Source: Saprospirales bacterium (lineage in GTDB: Bacteria; Bacteroidota; Bacteroidia; Chitinophagales; JADIYW01). Taken from it: a stretch of 64,000 nucleotides of DNA. The stretch's first letter is position 1; every line of letters begins with the position of its first letter. A model generated the notes under the pieces. The model had not been told where the DNA came from, ran no database searches, and worked only from the letters and a program-made list of their open reading frames with translations. Location: NCBI GenBank assembly GCA_016711605.1, contig JADJSS010000009.1, positions 1 to 64,000 on the forward strand, given 5' to 3'. The position numbers were made by a program, and so were the translations under genes. Below are positions 18,552-28,066 of the stretch, piece by piece.

Positions 18552-21500
18552 TTAATAAATAGAAATTTTTTTAGAGGCAACATGATTGCTATCAATTGCT
18601 TTAATAATATAAATACTTTTAGCTAACTTATTATTAAAATTCAATGAAAATTTAGAAAATCCTTGTTCTATATATTTGTTTTCCTGATAAATTAATTTTC
18701 CTGAAATTTCATAAATAGAAAATAATATATTTTTAGATTCTGTTGAATTTGACTGTATAAAAATTCCATCCGTAGAAGAATAATAAATTTGTACTAATTC
18801 TTTTGATGCAGCACATTCAGATGCAACAATATTAGAAAAAACTGCAGCTGTATTACCTTTGTCTTGTTGTTTTAAACGATAATAATTTATACCGTTTAAT
18901 GGATATGAATCTTTGTATTCGTAATTTTTTATTTGATTGGATTTACCAGTCGAAATGACTTTTTCTAATGAAGAAAAATGTATCGCATCTGATGATCGTT
19001 CTACTTCAAAATAATCAAAGTTTTTTTCAGATGCAGTAGACCAATTTAAAGTAACAATATCGTTTATGCATTTTGCATTAAAATTAATTAATTCAACAGG
19101 CAAACCAATATCAGGTGTTACAACATCACCTAATGCATAGCCAGAAAATCCGGTGAAACCATCATACTCAAACGTAGTGTAAGCACCGTATGATCCAATA
19201 GTTGGAATTACAATTTGAACTTGTGCATCTGATGTTACCGTCCATGCTTTATCAGTTGTTGAAGTTCGATAAATTTTTAAATGACCAATCACCTCTGTTG
19301 GTGTATGAAGATGGTTGGTGTAATATCCTGGAATTGCATTTAAAATTGGGTTGATGTAATCACAATAATCTTGCAATTCCTTTGTGCTAACGTAAAATTT
19401 AATTTTATAGTTTGCAGGTGAGTAAACAGTTGGTGTTGCTGCGAATGTTTTCTGCATAAACAATGGCGTTCCTGTTAAGAATGTATTTTGAAATCCTTTT
19501 CCAGTAATTGCTGTATTATGTATAATCGTTTCTGCTGTTAATGGACCATGATCGGTTGATGTGTTGTTTTTTATCCAATAAATGATGCTATCAATTCCAT
19601 CCAAATAATATCTACTTTCAAAACCTCTTAAATCACAGGTATAAGTCTGGTCATCTGTTACTACGCCAAATGGTTTCCTTAATGATAAAATCCACGCTTG
19701 GTTATTTGCAGAATTCCAGGTTCCTGGAGTTTCCAATACATTAGGTGACACAGATGTTGTTTTTGACCAATTGCTTAGTTTCCTATAATCATTATCAATG
19801 GTATTCATGTTTGCCATTGTAATAATAGTAGTACCTGAGAAATATAAAGCATCTGTGTTGTAGACAGCATAATCAGGATGATTTATTTGATTGAGTGCAC
19901 AAGTTGAACAATCTGATCCTGCACCTTTGGAACCATAAGATATACCATGAAAAAATCCACCAGATGGACTTCTAACTTGTAAAGCATCACCACCGTTTCT
20001 TAACTGCATAGCATTCCAATCAACATTTGTATAAATTGGTGGTGTATATTGATCATAAGATGTATTATTGGGTTTTACGCAATCTGAAGAAAAATACAAA
20101 TTACTGTTTGACATAGTAGCACAAGTAGTATTGGAAGCACCAACTCCAATTACATATGTATAATCTAAATTAGCATCTGTAGGATCATCAAGCATAGTTA
20201 TTTTTACATTCTTATCACTGTCGTTGTAAATTAATATAATGGAACCAACCGGAACTTTTTCCCATGTACAAATATCAGAGAATTTAATGTGACCAGGAGC
20301 TATTCCTAATTGTGTTCCGTAACCAGCACTGAAGATTCCAGAATTATCATCAATAATCCAACCACGTAAATCGATGGTTGTACCAGGTGTGCCTGTAACA
20401 ACTAATTCTACATATTCTTTACTTGCAGAGCCCTGACTAATTTCATTTATTACAACACCTTCAGGAATTTCATTATCAATAATAGTTAATGAATATCTGT
20501 TGTTTCCCAGCAAAGCTCCACATTGTGCATCAATATCTAGCACCACATTTTCATTTGATTCGGAAATGGCATCATCGTATACATCAATAGTTACCGTTTT
20601 TGTATTTGGATAAATTTCTATTGGTGTGAAAGTTAAAGTAGTTGGTGAAAAAGAATAATCAGTACCTGTTGTTGCTGTTCCAAGCAAAGCATCCGTAATA
20701 GATGCAGTCACAGTAGTAAGTGGTGCACTATTCATAGTTATGGAAACAGTAACAGTCGTGTTGGATTCAGTTATACTGCTTCCAATTACATTAAATCCAA
20801 TACTAGTCGTAGTAAAACAAGAACTTACATTGCAACCTGTATTGGATAGCGAATATGGTCTTTCTATCCATTCTGAATTGGCGCTTGTTGATCCAGCAGA
20901 AGATAACCAGTTTATGTTTGGTTGACTAACTGAAGTTTTTCTGACCAGAGTTCTATCAACAGTCGCATTATTGATTCCTGCAACCGACCATCCAGAGCCA
21001 TTTGGAATCGTGGTGGTATCTCCAACAGCATCTATTAAATACCAAGTTGCTCCAATTAATTTTGCCAATCCAACTGCATCATTTCCATTCCAATTACAAA
21101 AACCTGCATTATATAAATTTGCAGAAGGCACATCTGTAGAATTATTTGCAATTAAATACGAAGTATTTGGAGACAATGTTCCACTTAAAGTAAGTGTCGT
21201 TCCTGGCCAGTTTCCACCATTGCTTATTTTTTGTATTTGATAGTTTGCTAAATTAACAGCAGATGAAGTACCATTATAAATTTCCACATATTTTCCCGAC
21301 CCTATCACTGGTTCTCCATATTCAGAAATAATTAATTCTGTACAAGGTGCATAATTAGCAAATCCAGAAAGGTTGACAACACAAGCGCTTTCATCTGCAT
21401 CATCAGAATTAATGGTTAAAACAGCAGATTTACTGCCTGGCAAACTTGGTGAATATCGAATAACCATATCTGAAAAACTGCCAACTGCTACAGGTGATGC

Positions 21501-22263
21501 TGGAGCAGTAAATATAGAAAATTCAGATGCATTACTACCTGTTATTGGTGTAGATGCAATAGTAAGCGCAGCAGTTCCTAAATTTTGAATTCTGACAGTA
21601 ATGTCTGTATTTGTGCCTATTATTTGACTTCCGTATTCATACGTCATTCCACAAGCAGAATCTGTGCCAACTGGTTGTTGTAATTGAATTTCTGAGCTGG
21701 TACCAGTAGAATAATCTGTAATTGAAAAATCGTCAAAATTGCATCTGTTATTATTGGTTTCTTTGACCATTTTTACACGAACACTTCCAGACAAATTAGG
21801 TGTCCAAGTAAACGAAGTTAAAGTAGTAGATGAAACGGTGAAGGTAGAAGACACATTTGGCCAAGTTATTCCACCATCTGTTGATGCTTCAAAATGAAAA
21901 TATGATGCTGCATCAGCACCATATCTTGGCAGCAAAAACTTCTACAGTTCCTGCACCATTTAATTTATTAAAATTCATTTCGATAGATGCACGCACAGCA
22001 CCTGTACCGTTTCCTCTAGCACGTACTGATTGAGTTCCATTAAAGCGATCGCAACCAATAGTATTACCACGAATACCTTCATAACTTCTCCACGAACCTG
22101 AACTCAATGTTATATTATCATTTGCTTCATTTCCAGCAGGAACAACATCATAGGTTCCTTTTGTGAAACCAACATTATCAAAATTCTCGACTAGTGTCGC
22201 AGATTTAAGCTGTAAAAATCCAAGAAGAAATAAAATTGAAATGTATAGTTTATTCATACGCAC
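18552..22263 (-). pseudogene. T9SS-secreted protein with lamin-tail and Calx-beta domains, one frame break
   Basis: The start at 22263 gives MRMNKLYISILFLLGFLQLK, a signal peptide. After about 110 residues the frame ends (VEVFAAKIWC), while the neighbouring frame resumes at the same place (RYGADAASYFHFEAST). Removing one A near 21932 gives VFAARYGADAAS and one protein of about 1,235 residues. Domains in order: a beta-sandwich, a choice-of-anchor D-like segment (IRIQNLG-type pattern, NSDDADESACVVNLSG), a lamin-tail domain (ELIISEYGEPVIGSGKYVEI), a Calx-beta domain (DDAISESNENVVLDI), a second lamin-tail-like region (INEISQGSASKEYVELV) and a type A T9SS sorting domain homologous to that of the 11053-18282 protein. 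It is likely cell-surface. Confidence 0.8.
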
Positions 22264-22306
22264 GATATCTCTTTTATTAAAATAGAATTAATTCCACCTT
22301 CTACAT

Positions 22307-22314
22307 CAAAATTA
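22307..22314 (-). promoter_or_regulatory. -7 promoter box for the lamin-tail surface-protein gene
   Basis: On the minus strand this reads TAATTTTG, matching TAnnTTTG. It lies about 44 bases ahead of the ATG at 22263, a plausible leader length. The -33 element is not obvious. Confidence 0.45.
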
Positions 22315-22433
22315 GATATTTAATTGCATATTTGTCTGTTAATAAATACATACTTTTCTGTGTAGATTATGAATTGTTTATAAATAAAGAATGTGGTTTT
22401 TAAGTTATATTGTATTTTGATTTTCAGCTTATT

Positions 22434-23549
22434 ATGATTACAAATAAAGCAAAATATTACCAACAACATGAAAATATTTCATCATTAATTGATTTGCATG
22501 AAAAATATATAGAAAACATACTTTTAAATAATGGAACAAATAGTTTTTCAGAGTATGATTTTACTAGTTTAATATCTAAAGAATCATCTATCAACTTAGA
22601 AAAATTAGTTCAATTAAGCCAGAAAATAACCAAAGAACGATTTGGTTCCACCATTCAAATATTTGCACCACTTTATTTGAGTAATGAATGTCAGAATATT
22701 TGTACCTATTGTGGTTTCAGCTTATCTAATAAAATTCCTAGAAAAACATTAACTGATAACGAAATTTTACAAGAAATTGAAGTATTAAAATCATTTGGTT
22801 TTGATGCAGTTTTATTAGTTACTGGTGAACATGACAAACGTGTCGGAATTGATTATTTAATTAATGCAGTTCAAATAGTAAAACAACATTTTTCGCAAGT
22901 TTCTATAGAAGTTCAACCTCTAGAAACCGACGATTATATAAAGTTAAAAAATGCTGGTGTTTATAGTGTTCTGGTCTATCAGGAAACTTACAATAAAAAT
23001 GTTTACAAACAAACACATCCAAAAGGAAAGAAAGCAAATTTTGAATATCGACTGGCAACACCTGACAGAATTGGTGCTGCAGAAATGTATAAAATTGGGC
23101 TCGGTGTTTTGTTTGGTTTAAGTGATGATTGGCGCACAGAAGCTATTGAATTGGCAAATCATCTTTCACAATTACAGAAAAAATATTGGCAATCTAAATT
23201 TTCGATTTCATTTCCAAGATTGCGACCTTTTGAAGGCGAATTTGAACCGAAAGCACACCTTTCAGAAAAAGAATTACTGCAATTAATCTGTGCATTTCGT
23301 ATTTGTTTTCCAGATGTTGAATTATCACTTTCCACGCGCGAACGACCTGCCTTTCGTGACATTGCAATTGAATGTGGAATTACATCGATGAGTGCTGGCA
23401 GCAAAACTGAACCTGGTGGCTATTCCAATTCAGAAGCATTGAAACAATTTGAAATTCACGACGAACGCACACCACAACAAATTGCAGCGATGATTCAATC
23501 TAAAAATTATGAAGTGGTTTGGAAAGATTGGGACAGCGTTTTAATTTGA
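22434..23549 (+). CDS. thiH: 2-iminoacetate synthase ThiH
   Basis: The 371-residue radical SAM enzyme has the cluster motif CQNICTYCGF (C-x3-C-x2-C), followed by the VLLVTGEH, SIEVQPL and VYQETYN segments of ThiH. It cleaves tyrosine to dehydroglycine (plus p-cresol) for ThiG. The ATG at 22434 is chosen because the upstream codons from 22410 do not match the family. In most Bacteroidota thiH lies immediately beside thiG; here thiG ends 11.5 kb upstream on the same strand. The downstream gap holds a palindromic element instead of further thi genes. Confidence 0.95.
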   Translation: MITNKAKYYQQHENISSLIDLHEKYIENILLNNGTNSFSEYDFTSLISKESSINLEKLVQLSQKITKERFGSTIQIFAPLYLSNECQNICTYCGFSLSNKIPRKTLTDNEILQEIEVLKSFGFDAVLLVTGEHDKRVGIDYLINAVQIVKQHFSQVSIEVQPLETDDYIKLKNAGVYSVLVYQETYNKNVYKQTHPKGKKANFEYRLATPDRIGAAEMYKIGLGVLFGLSDDWRTEAIELANHLSQLQKKYWQSKFSISFPRLRPFEGEFEPKAHLSEKELLQLICAFRICFPDVELSLSTRERPAFRDIAIECGITSMSAGSKTEPGGYSNSEALKQFEIHDERTPQQIAAMIQSKNYEVVWKDWDSVLI

Positions 23550-23559
23550 AATAAAAATA

Positions 23560-23692
23560 AGCACTTAAGAAGCTCAAGGAACTTAAGTTTTCTTAATAGA
23601 TATAAATTTAGAAAGACAGAACACAAAGCGCATTTAGTTTAAATAACTATCAAAACTTTATTTCTTTTGCTTCTTAAGTTTCTTAAGTGGTT
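23560..23692. repeat. ORF-less palindromic element related to the GxxExxY flanking repeats
   Basis: The left arm AAGCACTTAAGAAGCTCAAG (23560-23578) and the inverted right arm ending at 23692 (read on the minus strand AACCACTTAAGAAACTTAAG) match at most positions. The arms enclose about 80 bases without an open frame. The arm motif ACCACTTAAGAAACTTAAG resembles ACCACTAAGACACTAAG at 40098-40114, which flanks the GxxExxY gene. Confidence 0.6.
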
Positions 23693-23759
23693 AAATTTTT
23701 AGTTTAGACTGATTTGTATTTGTTAATCCAAATTTCTTGTCTTATTTTGTAACAGTATT

Positions 23760-24805
23760 TTGAAAAAATTATTAATCATATCATTTTTAGTTGTTTCTAT
23801 ACCATGTGCAAAAGCGCAACTTGGTGGAAGAAATGTATATGACTTTCTTTCGTTTCCAACTTCTTCTCGCATGGAAGGAATCAACGGAACTTTGCAAAGC
23901 ATGAAAGATGCTGATTTGTCGTTAGCTATTACTAATCCATGTTTTTTAGACAGCACTTATCACAAACAATTATCACTCACCAACTCATTTTATATTGACA
24001 AGATGAATGTAGGAAATATTGCATTTGCCTACACACATCCAAAGATAAAATCTACTATTGCTTATACGTTTCAATATGCATCCTACGGTAAATTCGATGG
24101 TCGCGATGCTGCTGGAAATTCAACAGGCACGTTTCGTGCAAATGATTTCAACATGCAAGCTGGAATCGGCAGAAACTGGAAAAATTTCTACTATGGTGTT
24201 AATTTAAAATTGATTGTATCGCAATTGGCAATGTATACGTCAGTCGGTTTTGCAACAGATGTTTCCTTAGCATATCATAGCGATAAAAAAATATTTCTGC
24301 GGTTGTTATTTTGCGAAATGCAGGCATGGAATTAAAACCTTACGACAAGCAAATTGGCAGAGAAAAATTGCCATTGCAACTCGATGTTTCATTCTCAAAA
24401 AAATTCAAACATTTACCAATTACACTTTCTGTTACAGCGCATAATTTGCAAGTTTGGAAATTGACTTTTCCTGAGGAAGAACAGCAATCTATCTTGTTAG
24501 GTTCTACAAAAAAGAAAAGTAAAAGCACTGAAATAATTGATAATATTTTTCGCCATTTTGCTTTTGGTTTAGAAGCACAAGCAGGCAAACCAGTGCGTTT
24601 GCGTTTTGGATATAACCACATGCGCCGACAAGAATTAGGTGGTGTTGGAAAGAAGAAAGGTTTTTCAGGTTTTTCTGCAGGAATTGGTATCAACATCAAA
24701 CAATTTGCATTCGATTATGCGTATGGCGCATATAGCAAAGTTGGCAGTGATCATCAATTAACTTTCAGAATTAAATTAGACGAATTCGGACGAAAAGCGA
24801 AATAG
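23760..24805 (+). pseudogene. porQ: Type IX secretion system protein PorQ, one frame break
   Basis: The product begins with a signal peptide and the PorQ signature AQLGGRNVYDFLSFPTSSRM, then outer-membrane-barrel-like strands (ITNPCFLDS, MNVGNIAFAYTHPK, SYGKFDGRDAAGNSTGTFRA). The frame stops at 24335 just after DKKIFLRLLF. The next frame continues VVILRNAGMELKPYDK to 24805. One extra A in the A7 run at 24285-24291 restores DKKNISAVVILRNAG and a protein of about 348 residues. PorQ acts with PorU, PorV and PorZ in the surface attachment complex. It starts with TTG after a weak ribosome site. The adjacent cmk gene is a frequent neighbour of porQ in Bacteroidota. A true knockout would be surprising beside several T9SS cargo genes. 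Confidence 0.85.
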
Positions 24806-24806
24806 A

Positions 24807-24890
24807 ATAGTAGTAAGTCATAAGTTGTAAGTAGTTAGTATAACTTGCAAATAGAAAAAACTTACTACTCACTACATACTACTTATGACT
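24807..24890. repeat. Stuttering palindrome between porQ and cmk
   Basis: The left arm iterates AGTAAGTCATAAGTTGTAAG (24812-24831). The right arm, read inverted, is AGTCATAAGTAGTATGTAGT. Both iterate a roughly 9-10 base unit. The right arm runs into the ATG of cmk at 24885, so the element supplies that gene's leader. Confidence 0.6.
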
Positions 24891-25565
24891 AATAAAATAA
24901 ACATTGCCATCGATGGTTACTCAGCTTGCGGAAAATCATCAACTGCAAAACGAGTGGCAAAAAAACTCAGCTATATTTATATCGATTCTGGTGCGATGTA
25001 TCGTGCAGTAACACTTTATTTTCAACAGCATTTAATAGATTTAGATAATTTAGAAGGTATTGAAAATGCGTTGCCAAAAATTGAAATAGATTTTAAAAAA
25101 GTGGGTGATGTACATCATACCTTTTTGAATGATGTTGATGTTGAAGATGAAATTCGCCAACCACGTGTGGCAGCTATTGTTTCCGAAGTAGCAGCGATGA
25201 GTAACGTGCGCAGAAAACTGGTGGAACAACAGCAAAAAATGGCGGCACAAAAAGGAGTAGTGATGGAAGGTCGCGATATTGGAAGCGTAGTCATTCCTGA
25301 TGCTGAACTCAAATTTTTTATGACAGCAGATGTAGATGTGCGCACCAAACGCAGGCAAGATGAACTACTGAAAAAATCAGGAAAATTATTTCCGTTGGAA
25401 GAACTAAAAGCCAATCTTTTGCATCGCGACAGAATTGATTCCACGCGCGAAGATTCACCATTAACAAAAGTTGTTGATGCAATAGAAATTGACACCACAC
25501 ATCTTACTTTAGAAAATCAAATTGATTTAATTTATAACAAAGCAATGCAGTTGGTTAACAATTGA
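24885..25565 (+). CDS. cmk: Cytidylate kinase
   Basis: The 226-residue protein opens with the P-loop IAIDGYSACGKSSTAKRVAK, followed by YIDSGAMYRAVT, the Cmk insert region, VMEGRDIGSVVIPDAELKFF and the DRIDSTREDSPL lid. All are diagnostic of bacterial CMP/dCMP kinase. It phosphorylates CMP and dCMP with ATP in the cytoplasm. It directly follows porQ with a stutter palindrome in between. The ATG at 24885 lies inside the right arm of that palindrome. Confidence 0.95.
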   Translation: MTNKINIAIDGYSACGKSSTAKRVAKKLSYIYIDSGAMYRAVTLYFQQHLIDLDNLEGIENALPKIEIDFKKVGDVHHTFLNDVDVEDEIRQPRVAAIVSEVAAMSNVRRKLVEQQQKMAAQKGVVMEGRDIGSVVIPDAELKFFMTADVDVRTKRRQDELLKKSGKLFPLEELKANLLHRDRIDSTREDSPLTKVVDAIEIDTTHLTLENQIDLIYNKAMQLVNN

Positions 25566-25583
25566 TGTTTTGTCCTCGCTGTT

Positions 25584-25602
25584 AAACTGAGCTTGTCGAA
25601 GT
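25584..25602. repeat. REP-like AACTGAGCTTGTCGAAGT motif
   Basis: AAACTGAGCTTGTCGAAGT lies in the gap after cmk. The core CTGAGCTTGTCGAAG recurs in intergenic DNA of many unrelated bacteria, often as one arm of a palindrome. Only one arm is seen here. It stands out as GC-richer than the surrounding DNA. Confidence 0.55.
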
Positions 25603-25711
25603 CCAATTAACGATTAACAATAGATAAATTCATACCTTTCTTAGTAAACTTTGCGTAAAATCCATTGCGCACTTTGCAGCTAAATAACAAAAGTAATCGT
25701 AACTTTAGTAT

Positions 25712-26806
25712 ATGGAATTAGTAATAGACGATATTAAAATCAAAAACACTGCTGACGAATTAAAAACAAAAATAATTCGCAAAGAAGTGCAATTAGCAAG
25801 CAAAGAGTTTCGTGCAAAACATCCGATTTTACAGCATCAAAATGCCATCGGACTTTCTATTTTTTTAGTATGTGTTGCCATGATTATTTTGTCCGCTTAT
25901 TTATATTTAACACAAAAAATTGGTGTTATTGCGGTTATACTTTCTGTTGCATTCTGGACTTCATTTTTACATGAATTAGAACACGATTTAATTCATTTCA
26001 TGTACTTCAAAAAAAATAAATTCATCCAAAATTTAATGATGCTTGGTGTTTGGGTTTTTCGACCAATGACTATAAATCCGTGGTTGCGCAGAGAAATTCA
26101 TTTTCATCATCATCGTGTTTCAGGCACCAAAACAGATATCGAAGAACGTGGTGTTACCAACGGTGAGAAATGGTCTTTCAAAAGACTAATCACTACTGCA
26201 GATATTTTATTAGGTGGCGTTTTAAGAGGAGCCCGAATTCGCAAAGACATTATAGAAGCCGTAAAAAACGGAGAACTTCCAAGAGAACAAGCTCTTGAAT
26301 TTAAGAAATTAAAAATCTATGGCATGTTGCCATTCACGCTTGGTTTATATTTAGTATGGTATTTATTTTTAGCGCATTATACAGTTCATTTTTTTACATC
26401 GATTTTAAATATAGACTACCAAAGTCCGGCAATTATACAAGCACAATTTAAATGGATAAATCCATTAGTAGCTATTTTAATTTTTCCAAATTTATTCCGA
26501 ATGTTTTCGTTGCATTTTATTACTTCTAACATGCACTATTACGGCGATGTAGAAGCAGGAAATGTAATGCAACAAACGCAAGTGTTAAACAAGTGGTATT
26601 TCATTCCAATGCAATTATTTTGCTGCAATTTTGGTAGCACTCATGCTATACATCATTTTGTGGTCAACGAAACATTCTATGTTCGTCAATTCACCGCAGC
26701 TAAAGCTCATAAAGTAATGCAAGAGCAAGGTGTTCGATTCAATGATATTGCTTCTATTAAAAGAGCCAATCGTTTTTTTGAAACCAGTAGATTGAAAATA
26801 GCATAA
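25712..26806 (+). CDS. Membrane fatty-acid desaturase
   Basis: The 364-residue membrane protein carries three histidine boxes: HELEHDLIH (about 92-100), HFHHHRVSG (about 130-138) and HAIHH (about 309-313), the diiron ligand set of membrane fatty-acid desaturases and hydroxylases. Hydrophobic helices lie near 47-90 and 205-265, and the boxes face the cytoplasm. The substrate, an acyl lipid or carotenoid-type molecule, cannot be told from sequence. The charged N-terminus has no signal peptide. The gap before it contains the REP-like motif. A TPR gene starts 4 bases after its stop and may be co-transcribed. Confidence 0.88.
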   Translation: MELVIDDIKIKNTADELKTKIIRKEVQLASKEFRAKHPILQHQNAIGLSIFLVCVAMIILSAYLYLTQKIGVIAVILSVAFWTSFLHELEHDLIHFMYFKKNKFIQNLMMLGVWVFRPMTINPWLRREIHFHHHRVSGTKTDIEERGVTNGEKWSFKRLITTADILLGGVLRGARIRKDIIEAVKNGELPREQALEFKKLKIYGMLPFTLGLYLVWYLFLAHYTVHFFTSILNIDYQSPAIIQAQFKWINPLVAILIFPNLFRMFSLHFITSNMHYYGDVEAGNVMQQTQVLNKWYFIPMQLFCCNFGSTHAIHHFVVNETFYVRQFTAAKAHKVMQEQGVRFNDIASIKRANRFFETSRLKIA

Positions 26807-26810
26807 CTAA

Positions 26811-27851
26811 ATGATGCTAAAAAGAGTCATTCAAAAATTTCTTGTTTTAGCATTTTATATGTTGTTTTTTGTGACAACAAATGCGCAATCTGCAATAGAA
26901 TATTATAGAATTGGGAAACTTAATTACGACTCAAGTCAATATCAGTTGGCTATTTCCAATTTTAGTGAGTCAATATTATTATATCCAAATTTCGACAGTG
27001 CTTATTATTATCGTGGATATTGTTATTTACAACTAAAAGACACTATGAAGGCAGACAATGACTGGCAAACTGCCATCCAAATAAATCCACGTTGTAATTT
27101 AGCAAGATTCTATCATGCTTCTGTAAAATATCATCATAATGACTTTTCCGGTTCTATAAATGAATTAGATACAATTTTATATTTGGATAAGAATGACAAA
27201 GAGGCATTATTTGCAAGAGCATATTTAAAACTGGAACTTAATGACAATGAAAATTCAGTAAAGGACTGGAATAAATATATACTCCTAAACAATAGGAATG
27301 ACACTGCTTATTTTAACAGAGGTTTAGCATTTGAGAATCTTGAAAATTATAAACAAGCAGTAAAAGATTACAAGAAATCCATAGAAATAAATCCTCAGAA
27401 TGCAAGTGCTTATTGCAACCTTGGAAATATTATGTACAATACAAAAAAATATAAGACCGCCTTATTGTATTTTGATAAAGCTATTCTATTTGATCCAAAA
27501 TTAAAACAAGCTCATTATGGAAGAGGTTTAACAAACAATACAACTAATAATGATAAACTAGCAATAATTGATTTTAATAATGCACTAACAATTGATCCAA
27601 TATATGACAGAGCATATACAGGAAGAGGTGTGGCAAAATCACATCTTGGCAATTATAATGCAGCACTTCTTGATTATTCAAAATCTATTGAATTAAATTC
27701 TGGCAAATCAAATGCTGTTGCATACTATAATCGTGGCAATATGAAAGTAAAGCTGGCTGATATAGATGGTGCTTTACAAGATTACAAAATTGCATTTAGT
27801 TATGACTATAAACCTGCAAAAAAAGAAATAGATGCACTTTTAAAGAAATAA
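26811..27851 (+). CDS. Exported tetratricopeptide-repeat protein
   Basis: A signal peptide (VLAFYMLFFVTTNAQS, cleavage after NAQ) is followed by about nine TPR units covering nearly the entire 346 residues; clear examples are AIEYYRIGKLNYDSSQYQLA, DTAYFNRGLAFENLENYKQA, ASAYCNLGNIMYNTKKYKTA and AVAYYNRGNMKVKLADIDGA. It is therefore a periplasmic or surface scaffold. It precedes an exported caspase-like and an exported papain-like peptidase on the same strand and may organise them, though a 215-base gap with a gene fragment intervenes. Its start is 4 bases after the desaturase stop. Confidence 0.85.
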   Translation: MMLKRVIQKFLVLAFYMLFFVTTNAQSAIEYYRIGKLNYDSSQYQLAISNFSESILLYPNFDSAYYYRGYCYLQLKDTMKADNDWQTAIQINPRCNLARFYHASVKYHHNDFSGSINELDTILYLDKNDKEALFARAYLKLELNDNENSVKDWNKYILLNNRNDTAYFNRGLAFENLENYKQAVKDYKKSIEINPQNASAYCNLGNIMYNTKKYKTALLYFDKAILFDPKLKQAHYGRGLTNNTTNNDKLAIIDFNNALTIDPIYDRAYTGRGVAKSHLGNYNAALLDYSKSIELNSGKSNAVAYYNRGNMKVKLADIDGALQDYKIAFSYDYKPAKKEIDALLKK

Positions 27852-27882
27852 TTTTTTGTGTGATTTTAAATATCTTTTTCAA

Positions 27883-28029
27883 AATAAAATCAGCATCATT
27901 GGCAACTTTGATACCGACATACACAACACACCTTTAGGCAAATCTTCAGCAAGCATCATATTGGCATTTGCCACATTTCTACTCACTTTTCTGGAATATT
28001 TCACACCTAAAAATTACAAGAATGTGTAA
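27883..28029 (+). pseudogene. Gene fragment resembling the end of a CHASE2-type sensor domain
   Basis: An open stretch without a start codon reads NKISIIGNFDTDIHNTPLGK, then a hydrophobic segment SASIILAFATFLLTFLEYF and FTPKNYKNV before TAA at 28027. IGNF-x-TDIH-x-TPLGK followed by a membrane helix resembles the C-terminal end of CHASE2 extracytoplasmic sensor domains. Only about 49 residues survive. The resemblance is from memory of the motif and needs a profile search. Confidence 0.4.
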
Positions 28030-28066
28030 AACTATTTCTGTATCTTTAGTAGTATAAAGCATTGCT

